NCBI RefSeq assembly: GCF_026625885.1
Contig: NZ_CP113068.1
Span: 1,922,001-1,986,000 of the forward strand
DNA length: 64,000 nt
Origin: Roseateles sp. SL47
GTDB taxonomy: Bacteria > Pseudomonadota > Gammaproteobacteria > Burkholderiales > Burkholderiaceae_C
Direction of reading: 5' to 3'
Positions within the stretch are counted from its first letter, which is position 1. Every line of letters starts with the position of its first letter. The position numbers and the translations under genes were made by a program. The notes under the pieces were generated by a model, which was not told the DNA's origin, did no database searches, and saw only the letters and a list, made by a program, of their open reading frames with translations. Below are positions 44,184-53,539 of the stretch, in pieces.

Positions 44184-44609
44184 TCAGAGGTCGGCGTAGA
44201 TGGTGGATTTCTCGATCGCCTGATGCAGGCGCGAGGGGGCCAGGGATTCCAGGCCCATCGTTTCCAGCAGATACCAGGACGCCCGCAGCAGCGCGGACGT
44301 GGCCTGCCGCAGGGCCGCCACTTCCGGGGAATCCTGCCGGTCCATCATCTGCTGCAGTTGGCGGTTGGGGGCATGCCCCGGCACTTCAGGCAGTGAATAA
44401 CCGGGATGGTGCTGCGCCACCCGCGACAGCAACTGCTGCACCTCAGGCCCGTGTTCCGGCGACTGGATCAGCCGCGCCAGGTCGCCCAGCAGGCGTTCGC
44501 CTGCAGCGGCCAGCAACTGGGCGGAATGGTCCGCGCCGCCAGCGATGTAAAGCGCGGAGGCCATGTCCAGGTATTCCAGGGCTCTCGCCAGACGGGGCAG
44601 GTCACTCAC
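44184..44609 (-). CDS. Conserved-looking helical protein, function unknown
   Basis: A 141-residue, mostly helical soluble protein (ALEYLDMASALYIAGGADHS, LLAAAGERLLGDLARL, ALRQATSALLRASWYL). The start is GTG at 44609, set by a strong AAGGAGGA site five to six bases upstream; longer frames add an implausible leader. It lies upstream of, and on the same strand as, the PilZ gene. No family recognised. The 280 bases between it and the EipA gene hold only promoter-like sequence. Confidence 0.7.
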   Translation of the reverse strand: MSDLPRLARALEYLDMASALYIAGGADHSAQLLAAAGERLLGDLARLIQSPEHGPEVQQLLSRVAQHHPGYSLPEVPGHAPNRQLQQMMDRQDSPEVAALRQATSALLRASWYLLETMGLESLAPSRLHQAIEKSTIYADL

Positions 44610-44889
44610 GGGGTCCTCCTTGATGCTTTTTCGCTTTTGTCGGCGGTGGGTCGGGTCGGGCTGCCGGGTGGCAAGGTGCCCATGGGGATGCTGGGGGTGG
44701 CTCAAAGAATGCCAATCTTGTTGTCCTGCCGCGACCCTCCGCGTTGGCGTTCGCGCAGTGTATAGAACGGCACGCCGGGTTGTCGCGCCGTTTGTCACAA
44801 GCAGGCGTAGCATCGTCTTGCAAAACGTGTCCGCCCGGAGAACCGCACCCATCTGGTGCGCCGGCATCATGGAAAACCCGGAGATGAGC

Positions 44890-45549
44890 ATGAATCCCCT
44901 TGAGTCCCCCACCCCGAGCGCGGAAGCCCTCTTGTCCTCCCAACAAGACCCCTCCCGCCGGTTGGCGCTGGCACGCCTGGGCCGCGCGGCGGCGGGAAGC
45001 CTGATCCTGCCGGCGGCGGCTGGCCTGAGCTGGCCGGCGCTGGCCGCTGAAGGTCAGGAGGAGGAGGACACCTTCGACCAGGATTCAGTCCTCAAGGACG
45101 CGGCCGACTTCTTCGGCCAGACCACGGAGGGCTTGGCCAAGGTCATCGAGAAGGCTTTTAAGGAGCAGGGGCGCCCCAATGCCTACATCAAGGGGCAGGA
45201 AGCGGCGGCGGCCATCACCGTGGGTCTGCGCTATGGGGACGGCTCGCTGGTGATGAAGCGAGGCGGCGGTACGCACGTGTATTGGGCGGGCCCGTCGGTC
45301 GGTTTTGATCTGGGCGCCAATGCAGCCAAGGTCTTCACCCTGGTCTACAAACTGCCCAAGGCGGGCGCCATCTTCCGCCGTTTCCCCGGGGTGGATGGCA
45401 GCCTTTATTACGTGGGCGGTGCCGGCGTCAACTATCAACGAGCCGATGGCATCACCCTGGCACCGATCCGCCTGGGGGTGGGCCTGCGCGCGGGCGCCAG
45501 CGTGGGCTACATCCACTACCGCCCGGAAAAAACCTACAACCCGTTCTGA
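44890..45549 (+). CDS. EipA/DUF1134 family envelope protein
   Basis: A 219-residue exported protein of the DUF1134 family. EipA of Brucella is a periplasmic protein needed for envelope integrity. Family hallmarks are YWAGPSVGFDLGANAAKVFT, LVYKLPKAGAIFRRFPGVDG, GVGLRAGASVGY and the NPF terminus. ATG 44890 has GGAG six bases upstream; earlier ATGs at 44869 and 44884 are less well placed. The N-terminus has a twin Arg (SRRLALARLGRAAAGS) before a hydrophobic stretch ending ALAAEG, so Sec or Tat export is likely. It converges with the next gene, seven bases apart. Confidence 0.88.
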   Translation: MNPLESPTPSAEALLSSQQDPSRRLALARLGRAAAGSLILPAAAGLSWPALAAEGQEEEDTFDQDSVLKDAADFFGQTTEGLAKVIEKAFKEQGRPNAYIKGQEAAAAITVGLRYGDGSLVMKRGGGTHVYWAGPSVGFDLGANAAKVFTLVYKLPKAGAIFRRFPGVDGSLYYVGGAGVNYQRADGITLAPIRLGVGLRAGASVGYIHYRPEKTYNPF

Positions 45550-45556
45550 CCTCGGC

Positions 45557-46219
45557 TCAGCCGGTGCGCAGCGGGCCGCCCTCGCGCTGGCTGCGATCCA
45601 GGGCGCCCTCGGCGCGGGCCAGGAAGGCCCCGCCGGTGTCGCCCGGGCCGCGCCAGGCGGTGAGGCCCATGGCGAGCGCGCCGGCGCTGGTATGGTTCTG
45701 GAACCAGACGGTGCGGATGCGCTCGCACACCTTGCGGCCGGTGGGCAGATCCACATCGTGCAGCAGCATCAGCATGGCTTCGCCCTTCCCCAGGGCCAGC
45801 ACATCCTGGGCGCGGCATTGCTGACGCAGCATTTGCGGCAGCACGCCGGCCGGTGCGCGATTGGCGCCCAGCGCCACCAGACAGAACGACAGGTCCGGCG
45901 AGCTGCGCTGATGCTCCGTCAGCCGTGCCAGCAGTTGATCCCGCGACGCCAGCGGCGACGTGCCGGCCTGCAGGGCGAGGGTATGGAAACGCTTGTAGAA
46001 GCGCAGCGCCGCCGCCCAGTCCTCCTCGGCCTCGGCCAGGGCACTCAAGGCTTCCTGCAAGGGGGCATGCTCGTCGCCATGCTCCCGCTGCAGTGCCAGC
46101 AGCTGATCACGGGCAGCGGTGAAGGCCCCGTCCTGGATCAGGCGTCGGGCTTCAGCGCATTCATGTTCCAGCTCACCGAGGGTGCCGGGGCTGGATCGCA
46201 AGACCTTGTCGGGGTTCAT
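45557..46219 (-). CDS. Degenerate GGDEF-domain protein
   Basis: A 220-residue protein. An N-terminal TPR-like helical region (EARRLIQDGAFTAARDQLLA, ALSALAEAEEDWAAALRFYK) is followed by a decayed GGDEF fold from about residue 90: PLASRDQLLARL, FCLVALG, QDVLALGKGEAMLML where the GGDEF loop should be, and the late AMGLTAWRGPGDTGGAFLAR pattern. The catalytic loop is missing, so it is not a cyclase; a scaffold or sensor role is possible. ATG 46219 is used. It diverges from nrdJ. Confidence 0.65.
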   Translation of the reverse strand: MNPDKVLRSSPGTLGELEHECAEARRLIQDGAFTAARDQLLALQREHGDEHAPLQEALSALAEAEEDWAAALRFYKRFHTLALQAGTSPLASRDQLLARLTEHQRSSPDLSFCLVALGANRAPAGVLPQMLRQQCRAQDVLALGKGEAMLMLLHDVDLPTGRKVCERIRTVWFQNHTSAGALAMGLTAWRGPGDTGGAFLARAEGALDRSQREGGPLRTG

Positions 46220-46378
46220 GGGATTCAAGAATAGTGCGCCGTTGCGAATCGGCCCATTGGGGCTTCCCAGCGGAGTGCCTGCTCACGCCGCCAAAGTTGC
46301 AGCTTTGTGACTTGATGTAGCTCAGACCGGTAGTCCCCGACCGGACTAATATCGTTCGATCGTCTTGTGGAGATCCGA

Positions 46379-49333
46379 ATGACGCAGCCCTCTCTGCCCT
46401 CAGTGCCAGCCCTGCCCACACAAGTTGGGAACTCGTCTGGCGCGTTTGCAGCAGACAGCCTTCCCGCCCAGGACATCAGCGCCGAGGTGCTGTTGGAAAA
46501 ATACGCCAAGGGCACCGAACGCGAGTTGGAGGACGTGCGCCAGCGGGTGGCCCGTGCATTGGCCCAGGCGGAATCGGCCGAGCACCGGCAGGACTGGGAA
46601 GCCCGGTTTCTGGATGCCCAACGGCGCGGTTTTGTACCGGCCGGGCGCATTGCATCGGCTGCGGGCACCGAGTTGTCGGCCACGCTGATCAATTGCTTTG
46701 TGCAACCCGTCGGCGACTCGATTGCCGAGGAGGAAGACGGCATTCCCGGCATCTACACCGCATTGACCGAAGCCGCGGAAACCATGCGGCGCGGTGGCGG
46801 GGTGGGCTATGACTTCTCTCGCATTCGGCCCAAAGGCGCCTGGGTCAAGTCCACCCAGTCCAGCGCTTCCGGGCCGGTGAGCTACATGCGGGTGTTTGAC
46901 CGCAGCTGTGAGACGGTGGAATCCGCTGGCTCCCGCCGTGGGGCGCAGATGGGGGTGTTGCGTTGCGACCATCCGGACATTGAAGACTTCATCCACGCCA
47001 AGGACCAGGGGGACCTCCGCAACTTCAACATCTCGGTCGGTGTGACCGATGCCTTCATGGAAGCTGTGGAGGCCGACGCCGATGTGGAGCTGGTCCACAA
47101 GGCCGTGCCCAGCGCCAAACTGCGGGCGGCCGGGGCGATCCAGCGTGCCGATGGGCTGTGGGTGTATCGACGCGTAAGGGCTCGCAAATTGTGGGACCAG
47201 GTGATGCGGTCCACCTACGACCATGCCGAACCGGGTGTTTTGTTCCTGGATCGAATCAATGCGGACAACAACCTTCACTACTGCGAAACCATCAGTGCCA
47301 CCAACCCGTGCGCCGAACAGCCGCTGCCGCCGTATGGGTGCTGCTGCCTCGGCTCGGTCAACCTGACCCTGTTTGTGGTGGACGCCTTCAGCCCGCAGGC
47401 GCGGTTTGACGAAGAGGGCTTTGCCGACGTGTGCCGGGTGGCGACCCGCATGCTGGATAACGTGCTGGATGTCACACCGTGGCCGCTGCCCAAGCAGGCG
47501 CACGAGGCCGCCAACAAGCGACGGGTGGGGTTGGGCTTTACCGGACTGGGGGATGCCCTGATCATGCTGGGGCTGCGCTACGACGGCGAGCCGGCGCGGC
47601 AGATGGCCCGCCGCATCAGCGAGGTGATGCGGGATGCGGCCTATGAAGCCAGTGCCGATCTGGCAGTGGAGCGGGGGGCCTTTCCCCTTTTTAATGCCGA
47701 CCTGTATTTGTCAGGTGGAAATTTCGCCTCTCGGCTGCCGCCATGGCTGAAGGACAAGATCCGGGCCCAGGGGCTGCGCAATTCGCATCTGCTGTCGATT
47801 GCGCCCACCGGCACCATCAGCCTGGCGTTTGCGGACAACGCCAGCAACGGCATCGAGCCGCCGTTCTCCTGGAGCTACACCCGCAAGAAGCGGATGCCGG
47901 ACAACAGCTTCAAGGAATATGCAGTGGAAGACCATGCCTGGCGGCTCTACCGCCATCTGCATGGGGGGGACGCGCCGCTGACCGAAGCGTTTGTCACCGC
48001 GCTGGAGTTGAAGGCGGCCGACCATGAAGCGATGGTGGCGGCGGTGGCGCCCTATGTGGACACCTCCATCTCCAAGACGGTGAACGTGCCGGCGGACTAT
48101 CCCTACCAGGACTTCCAGGATCTTTACCGCCTGGCCTGGAAGAGCGGCTTGAAGGGGCTGGCCACCTATCGGCCCAATCAGGTGCTGGGGTCGGTGCTGA
48201 GTGTGGAGCCGGTGGCGCAGCCCGAACCGCTGAAGCCCGAGGTGGGGCCCAACCAGCGCCTGCGTGTGGACCGTCTGCCCAAGCCGGTGCTGGCCTCGCT
48301 GCGCTGGCCGAGCCGGCCCGAACTGCCGGGGGGCAACCCGGCTTGGTCCACCATGATCCGGCACCCGCATGGCGACTTTGCGCTGTTTGTGGGGGAGCTT
48401 CCGGCGGAAGGGCCGGAGGCGGGGCTGTTCGGGCGCACGCTGCCCTTCGAGGTGTGGGTGAATGGGGCGGAGCAGCCGCGCGGGCTGTCGGCGCTGGCCA
48501 AAACCTTGTCGATGGACCTCCGCACCAACGACACGGCCTGGCTGCGGCTGAAGCTGGATGCCTTGGCCACGGTGGCGGAAGAACGGTCCTTTGAAATGCC
48601 GATGCCCCCGCTGGGAGAGCCGCGGCTGTTCCCGGGCGTGGTGGCGGCGACGGCGGCGGTGATCCGCTGGCGCTGTGAGCAACTGGGGGCGCTGCAGGAT
48701 GGCGGGCCGACTCCGGTGATGGATGCGATGTTCTCGCGGGAGGAGCCGCGCACCGGCACGATGGGTACGCTGGCCTGGGCGGTGGACGTGGACAACCCGG
48801 CCACCGGGGAGGTGTTCACGCTGACGCTGAAGGAGGTGAGCCTGCCGACGCCCGAAGGTGGCGCGGTGACGCGACCCTGCGCGATGGGCTTCTCCGGCAA
48901 CTATCCGAAGGCGCTGGATGGCTTGGCGCGGCTGCTGTCACTGGACATGCGGGTGCTGGATCCGGGCTGGATCGGCATGAAGCTGCGCAAGCTGCTGAAT
49001 GTGGGGGAGCCGCTGGGCCACTTTATGGCGCCGGTGCCGACCTTGTCCGGTGAGCGGCGCCAGCAGGTGTGGCCATCGACCGTGGCGTATGTGGCACGCT
49101 TGATCATCCACCGCTATGCGATGTTGGGTGTGCTGGACGAGCAGGGCTTCCCGCTGGTGGATATGGGGCTGCTGCAGCAGGCACCGTCCTCGGCGGCCCG
49201 GACGGTGGCGACAACGGCTGGTGTTCCTGCCATGGCGGGCAAGAAGTGCCCGGAGTGCGGCAACCTGACCGTGATCCACCGGGATGGGTGTGAGTTCTGT
49301 ACGGCTTGTGGGTTTGTGGGGCAGTGTGGGTGA
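46379..49333 (+). CDS. nrdJ: Adenosylcobalamin-dependent (class II) ribonucleotide reductase
   Basis: A 984-residue enzyme that makes deoxyribonucleotides with vitamin B12 and no oxygen requirement. Motifs include [44 protein letters not shown], the active-site loop [20 protein letters not shown] and [12 protein letters not shown]. After the catalytic barrel come two tandem TSCPD-like segments (about 48340-48600 and 48760-49030), then a zinc-ribbon tail CPECGN...CEFCTACG that can shuttle thiols. ATG 46379 has GGAG six bases upstream. No B12 riboswitch or NrdR box was recognised in the 160-base upstream gap. Confidence 0.93.
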   Translation: MTQPSLPSVPALPTQVGNSSGAFAADSLPAQDISAEVLLEKYAKGTERELEDVRQRVARALAQAESAEHRQDWEARFLDAQRRGFVPAGRIASAAGTELSATLINCFVQPVGDSIAEEEDGIPGIYTALTEAAETMRRGGGVGYDFSRIRPKGAWVKSTQSSASGPVSYMRVFDRSCETVESAGSRRGAQMGVLRCDHPDIEDFIHAKDQGDLRNFNISVGVTDAFMEAVEADADVELVHKAVPSAKLRAAGAIQRADGLWVYRRVRARKLWDQVMRSTYDHAEPGVLFLDRINADNNLHYCETISATNPCAEQPLPPYGCCCLGSVNLTLFVVDAFSPQARFDEEGFADVCRVATRMLDNVLDVTPWPLPKQAHEAANKRRVGLGFTGLGDALIMLGLRYDGEPARQMARRISEVMRDAAYEASADLAVERGAFPLFNADLYLSGGNFASRLPPWLKDKIRAQGLRNSHLLSIAPTGTISLAFADNASNGIEPPFSWSYTRKKRMPDNSFKEYAVEDHAWRLYRHLHGGDAPLTEAFVTALELKAADHEAMVAAVAPYVDTSISKTVNVPADYPYQDFQDLYRLAWKSGLKGLATYRPNQVLGSVLSVEPVAQPEPLKPEVGPNQRLRVDRLPKPVLASLRWPSRPELPGGNPAWSTMIRHPHGDFALFVGELPAEGPEAGLFGRTLPFEVWVNGAEQPRGLSALAKTLSMDLRTNDTAWLRLKLDALATVAEERSFEMPMPPLGEPRLFPGVVAATAAVIRWRCEQLGALQDGGPTPVMDAMFSREEPRTGTMGTLAWAVDVDNPATGEVFTLTLKEVSLPTPEGGAVTRPCAMGFSGNYPKALDGLARLLSLDMRVLDPGWIGMKLRKLLNVGEPLGHFMAPVPTLSGERRQQVWPSTVAYVARLIIHRYAMLGVLDEQGFPLVDMGLLQQAPSSAARTVATTAGVPAMAGKKCPECGNLTVIHRDGCEFCTACGFVGQCG

Positions 49334-49651
49334 GGGCAGGCGGAGATGAAGACGCACGGTTTGTGCGCCGCCTGGCTTTGGGCACGAACACTGCGCGGAT
49401 GACGCTGCTGTTGGCGCCGTCATCCTTCAACCGGGCTGCGCTGAACTACGCAGATCTCATTCGCAGCTTGAATGACAGACCGGGCATTCATTTATTCTTC
49501 ATTGTAAAGAACGCATCGTTTTGACGTGCGAAAGACACCGGGGTTATCACCAATGAAAGAGCACGGTTCGTGTATGGAATGATTCCTCGCATTACACATC
49601 GCAGTTGAAGATGCGGGCGCCTTTCCGGCAAAGGGGGTGCCAGGGAGTTTC
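49334..49651. other. Intergenic region, lower GC
   Basis: About 320 bases without a convincing gene. GATGACG (49398-49404) and CGTCATC (49418-49424) could pair as a weak terminator after nrdJ. From about 49450 the DNA becomes visibly richer in A and T than its surroundings and stays so through the next two genes, suggesting acquired DNA. Confidence 0.5.
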
Positions 49652-50086
49652 ATGCAGTTCCGTTCCGGCTCCAGGACGAGCCGCCTCATTGTTGAGGCGT
49701 TGTTGTGCCTGTTAATCGTTGCAATCGCAATTCCTGCGGGAAAGTTCACCGCGTATGCCTGGAACGACTTCAGGCAGAGAGCTGTGCAAGGTAACTTCTC
49801 AAGTTACTTCTCTGGAAAAGATCTCAAGATTTCCGTCTACGGAACAGAGAGTTGCCCGGCATGTCAGCGAGCAAGAGCCATTCTCAATGAGCAGGGCATC
49901 AGCTTCAACGATTTGAGAATCGACCAGAATTCGTCCGCCCGTTCAGAGTGGAAGGCACTTGGTCAGGATAGCTTTCCCGTATTTCTAACTGCTGGCCATC
50001 GGTTGACTGGCTTTCAGGAAGCACGCCTTCTTGCAATGCTGCAAGACGAGGGCTTTAGTCTTGATTCATCCAAGAGGCATCAGTGA
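49652..50086 (+). CDS. Membrane-anchored glutaredoxin/thioredoxin-fold protein with CPAC motif
   Basis: A 144-residue protein. One N-terminal membrane helix (about residues 12-32, LIVEALLCLLIVAIAIPAGK) is followed by a glutaredoxin-like domain: KISVYGTESCPACQRARAIL (Cys68, Cys71), then ISFNDLRID and the cis-Pro-like FPVFLTAGHRLTGFQEARLL. The topology suggests a periplasm-facing thiol-disulfide protein. ATG 49652 has a GGAG site. The stop overlaps the GTG of a tiny Cys-rich secreted protein, which could be its substrate. Codon use is less GC-biased than in neighbours. The redox direction (oxidase, isomerase or reductase) is unknown. Confidence 0.78.
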   Translation: MQFRSGSRTSRLIVEALLCLLIVAIAIPAGKFTAYAWNDFRQRAVQGNFSSYFSGKDLKISVYGTESCPACQRARAILNEQGISFNDLRIDQNSSARSEWKALGQDSFPVFLTAGHRLTGFQEARLLAMLQDEGFSLDSSKRHQ

Positions 50087-50256
50087 GCACGACCCTTCGC
50101 AAGACCCTTGTGTTCATTTCGGTATTCGCGACCTTTGCGGTCTCATTCGGAGAGGCTGCTGCCGAGTTCGATCCCAAGCGGTGTATGGAGCGCTGCCTGG
50201 AGAGAACGAAGGACCGGGAGAAGTGTGACTACATCTGTGACCCAACCAAGAAGTAG
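50083..50256 (+). CDS. 57-residue secreted protein with twin CX3C motif
   Basis: A small gene that starts GTG at 50083 inside the previous stop (GTGA overlap) and ends at TAG 50254-50256. Residues 1-26 form a signal peptide (basic MSTTLRK, hydrophobic TLVFISVFATFAVSF, then AAA). The mature part of about 30 residues is highly charged and has exactly four cysteines at 34, 38, 48 and 52: RCMERCLERTKDREKCDYIC, that is CX3C-X9-CX3C. This spacing is typical of helical hairpins held by two disulfides. Coupling to a thioredoxin-fold gene supports disulfide-dependent folding in the periplasm. The function is unknown; no family recognised. Confidence 0.72.
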   Translation: MSTTLRKTLVFISVFATFAVSFGEAAAEFDPKRCMERCLERTKDREKCDYICDPTKK

Positions 50257-50324
50257 TTTTATATCGGCTGCTGTCTCGCCATTCCCATGAGTCAGGCGCA
50301 GCCCTCTCCCGCCTAAAATTTTTG

Positions 50325-52526
50325 ATGAAGTGCAATCAGGCCCCGGCCTTCGCCATGCTGGCCTGTGCCGGCGCAGCTCTTTCTTCTTACGCCGCCACCC
50401 CGACCCCTCAGCAGCTCGACAAGGTCGAAGTTCAAGGTGAGGCGCTCAGCGATCTGCAACAGCGGCAGGAGTTCGTGGCCGGCAAGATCGTGGTTTCTCG
50501 CAAAGCCATTGAGGCCAGCGGCCAGACGACGGTCTTTGAAGTCCTCAAACGGGAACCTGCGGTGACCGTGGGGAGCAATGGGCGTCTTGGCTTGTTGGGT
50601 CTGCCGGGTTACACGCAGATTCTGGTGGATGGCAAGCCGCCTTTGCCTGGCCGCGATCCACTCGAACAGGATGTGGTGCATATCGAGCGCATCGAAATCA
50701 TCAAGGGGTCGATGGCCGAATTCGGCCCCTTCGGTATCGCTGGAACCATCAACATCGTCACCCGCCGGGTTGAACGCAAGACCAGTACTTCGCTCCGAAA
50801 GGGGCTCGCCGCTGGGCCGGCAGCCGCAGACGCAAACCAGGCCTGGTCCAACAGCATTCGTCCAGTGGATGAGCCCTGGTCTCTGTCCAACCGGATCTCC
50901 ATTCGGCACAAGGAGACCGATGTTCACAAGGACACCGACACCTATGACAGCGGCAGTCCGAGCGAGGCAACGCTGCAGGACCGATCACAAAGCCGTGGCG
51001 TGGATCAGCTGTCCACGTTCAGCGCAAGCTCCACGTATGCCTATCAATGGTCGAAAGAGGTCGACATGGACGCGTCCCCAGTGCTGCTGTACTGGCAGAC
51101 GGATGTGGACACCGATGAGACCCACCAATGGCAGAACCCCTCGGGTCGCATCAGCAATGCAAGCGGCAGCAACCGGGGAACGCTGTTGAGCGCAGCCCTG
51201 CCGCTGAGCTGGCGGTACCGCGCGGACGACGGTGGCCGTCTGGAACTGCAGTGGGAGTCCTCTCGAAGCTTTGTGGATCGAGATTCAGACCGGACCGATA
51301 AAGACGTAGGGGGTTCGAGCAGCACGCTTCGGCAGAGCCGCCGCAATGAGCGCTTGTTCGTCGATTCCCTGCGGGCCCAGTTCGCCCCCAAGAGTCCTGA
51401 ACATCATGCGCTGAAGTTGGGTTTCAGAGCCAGCTGGCACCAGAACATGACGGCCCTGGAAAACACCGTGAACGGTGTGCCTGACGCGTCGTTCGCTACA
51501 TTCGGCCAGGGGCAGGTGTTGAGCGGCCCCACCGCAAGCGCTTTTGCTCAGGATGAGTGGACCCTCTCCAAGCATTGGGCGGTTAACGCCGGCATCAGCA
51601 TGGAGGGGCGGCGACTGTCCATTCGTGAGGGCAGTGAGCGCGCCCGCGCCAGCTACCGCCTGGTGTCGCCTTCGCTTCACGTCGCTCACAAGCTGAATGA
51701 TGATGGCACCAGGAAGTTGCGCTTCTCCATTGCGCGCAGCTTCAATTCGCCTTCACTCGACCAATACATACAACGCCCCACCATCCATCCACTGGCGCCG
51801 TGTTCACCCACGCTGGGTTGTGGTGCCAACACACTGGCTTATGCCGACACAGCAGGCAATCCGGGCTTGAAGCCAGAACGTGCCTTGGGCATCACGCTGT
51901 CTTACGAGCATTACGTCGGCAAGGATTCGCTGGTGAATGTGGATGTCTTTCAGCGTCGATTGAATGACACCATCGGGGAGTCGGTTGCGCTGGAATCGGT
52001 GCCATGGGCTTCGGTGCCCCGCTATGTGGTTCGACCGACCAATCTGGGTCGTGCGCGGATCCAGGGCGCCAGCGTGGATGCACGGCTCAATCTGCGTGAC
52101 TGGCTGCCGTCGGCCCCGCAATGGGAGCTGAGGTTGGGCACGACATTGGCCAGCTCCGAGCTGGAGAATCTGCACGGTCCCGATCACCGGATGGCCGGTC
52201 AGACACCGTGGTCCGCCAAGGTCGGCATGCGATACAAGGTGAGCAGCATGCCCCTGGAGCTGTCAGCGGATGCGAACTGGGCGCCCGGGCTCTGGTGGAG
52301 AAGTGCCGTGGATCATCGGCTGTATCAAGGGCGGAGACAGGATGTGTCGATGCAGGCGAGCTGGACCGTGAATCCGGCGATGAAGTGGCGTTTCTCCCTG
52401 AACAATCTGTGGTCGCCGGTCACGCAGCGGTCCGATGTCTACAGTGGCAGTGGGGCAGAGGCCCGAGTGGATAGCCGTCAGCGGACGGAGCCAATGGCCG
52501 GTGTTACGCTGGAATTGCGATTGTGA
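50325..52526 (+). CDS. TonB-dependent outer-membrane receptor
   Basis: A 733-residue receptor with a signal peptide (MLACAGAALSSYA), a plug domain (IVVSRKAIEASGQTTVFEVL, GYTQILVDGKPPLPG, VHIERIEIIKGSMAEFGPFG, AGTINIVTRR) and a 22-strand-type barrel ending in MAGVTLELRL. A terminal hydrophobic/aromatic pattern is present, though the last residue is Leu rather than Phe. The ATG lacks a clear ribosome site. It lies 68 bases after the twin-CX3C gene on the same strand. No Fur-like box is evident, so its ligand (iron chelate, peptide or other) is open. Confidence 0.9.
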   Translation: MKCNQAPAFAMLACAGAALSSYAATPTPQQLDKVEVQGEALSDLQQRQEFVAGKIVVSRKAIEASGQTTVFEVLKREPAVTVGSNGRLGLLGLPGYTQILVDGKPPLPGRDPLEQDVVHIERIEIIKGSMAEFGPFGIAGTINIVTRRVERKTSTSLRKGLAAGPAAADANQAWSNSIRPVDEPWSLSNRISIRHKETDVHKDTDTYDSGSPSEATLQDRSQSRGVDQLSTFSASSTYAYQWSKEVDMDASPVLLYWQTDVDTDETHQWQNPSGRISNASGSNRGTLLSAALPLSWRYRADDGGRLELQWESSRSFVDRDSDRTDKDVGGSSSTLRQSRRNERLFVDSLRAQFAPKSPEHHALKLGFRASWHQNMTALENTVNGVPDASFATFGQGQVLSGPTASAFAQDEWTLSKHWAVNAGISMEGRRLSIREGSERARASYRLVSPSLHVAHKLNDDGTRKLRFSIARSFNSPSLDQYIQRPTIHPLAPCSPTLGCGANTLAYADTAGNPGLKPERALGITLSYEHYVGKDSLVNVDVFQRRLNDTIGESVALESVPWASVPRYVVRPTNLGRARIQGASVDARLNLRDWLPSAPQWELRLGTTLASSELENLHGPDHRMAGQTPWSAKVGMRYKVSSMPLELSADANWAPGLWWRSAVDHRLYQGRRQDVSMQASWTVNPAMKWRFSLNNLWSPVTQRSDVYSGSGAEARVDSRQRTEPMAGVTLELRL

Positions 52527-52637
52527 AACTCAGCGCTTGCGCTTGCCGGGTTCACACCGCCGTGATGCCAATGCAGCATTGGTGAAAGTCGCGCGTTACG
52601 ATGGGCTCGGCTGTTTGCTCAGCGATGTTCCAAGGCT

Positions 52638-53513
52638 TTGAAAGAACCACACGTGAATCGAGATTTGGCGGATGTCTTTACTGGAAGTCCCGAACACTGT
52701 GTGGCAGTCATGCAGTCGGTGATTGAGGAGATCAGGCAAAGGAAGCCGAGTGCCAAGCTTGAGTTGGACTCTATGGCCACGTGGATCGCTGACTGCACGG
52801 AACGAGCCATCCGTCACGCCGAGTCGCCCATCGAGAAAGCGTGCATGGGCGGTCTGCTGCTCCGGTTCCTGTTTGACTCCCCCCATGGCGCCCTGGTGAC
52901 GCAGCCCCTTCAGAACGCGAAGGCCGACGCTGAACGTATTTCGAAAGCGATTGAATTGCGGTGGGCGCTGGAGCTGGCTTGGGACCGGCACGTGGAGAAC
53001 TACAACGAAGACCTTGCACAGGTCGCCGATGAACACAAGCAGCAGTTCAAGGCGGAGGATCCGCTCGAAGCCTCTTTCGAGGATTACTGCAAGCAGCTCG
53101 TCTCCAAAGGCAAGCTGAAGCCGGACGATTACGACACCATTGTCAACGACCCGATCGTGTCAGCAGGCTGGCTGGCCTGGTCCGCTTTCATCCTGTCGCC
53201 GCAATCTGTCTTCCCCGGGTTGGGGGCCGGCTCGCGAGACGCGCGGGTGGACCTGTATATCTGGTGCCCGGCGCAGCCCAAGCTCCAAATGATTGTGGAA
53301 TGTGACGGCTACGAGTTCCACGGCAACAAGGACTCCTTCACGGCCGATCGTCAGCGTGACCGCAACCTGCAACGCGCAGGCTATCAGGTGTTTCGTTTCT
53401 CGGGCACGGAACTCTTCAACGACATGAAGAAGGTGGCCGACGAAGCCTTTGTGACCGCTGTGGCTCTTCGCTTTGGCGTGGAAGGTGGAGAGAAGGAACT
53501 TGATCTGACTTGA
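52638..53513 (+). CDS. PD-(D/E)XK-like (DUF559/Vsr-type) endonuclease-domain protein
   Basis: A 291-residue protein. The N-terminal 180 residues are helical and unassigned (SPIEKACMGGLLLRFL). The C-terminal 100 residues have the core of small restriction-endonuclease-like domains: RVDLYIWCPAQPKLQMIVEC, then DGYEFHG and DRQRDRNLQRAGYQVFRFSG. Asp (VDLYI), Glu-X-Asp (ECD) and the RDRNLQ-GY-VFRFSG pattern are as in DUF559/Vsr relatives. Start uncertain: TTG 52638 gives the long form, and GTG 52653 is an alternative; ribosome sites are poor. It stands next to a Fic gene in an accessory stretch, so a role in DNA defence is possible but unproven. Confidence 0.7.
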   Translation: MKEPHVNRDLADVFTGSPEHCVAVMQSVIEEIRQRKPSAKLELDSMATWIADCTERAIRHAESPIEKACMGGLLLRFLFDSPHGALVTQPLQNAKADAERISKAIELRWALELAWDRHVENYNEDLAQVADEHKQQFKAEDPLEASFEDYCKQLVSKGKLKPDDYDTIVNDPIVSAGWLAWSAFILSPQSVFPGLGAGSRDARVDLYIWCPAQPKLQMIVECDGYEFHGNKDSFTADRQRDRNLQRAGYQVFRFSGTELFNDMKKVADEAFVTAVALRFGVEGGEKELDLT

Positions 53514-53539
53514 TGTGGGGGTGAGTCAGAGAGGTCTCC

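Noticed and set aside
46220..46378. Cobalamin riboswitch before nrdJ
   Set aside because: The gap is too short and lacks a recognisable B12 box.
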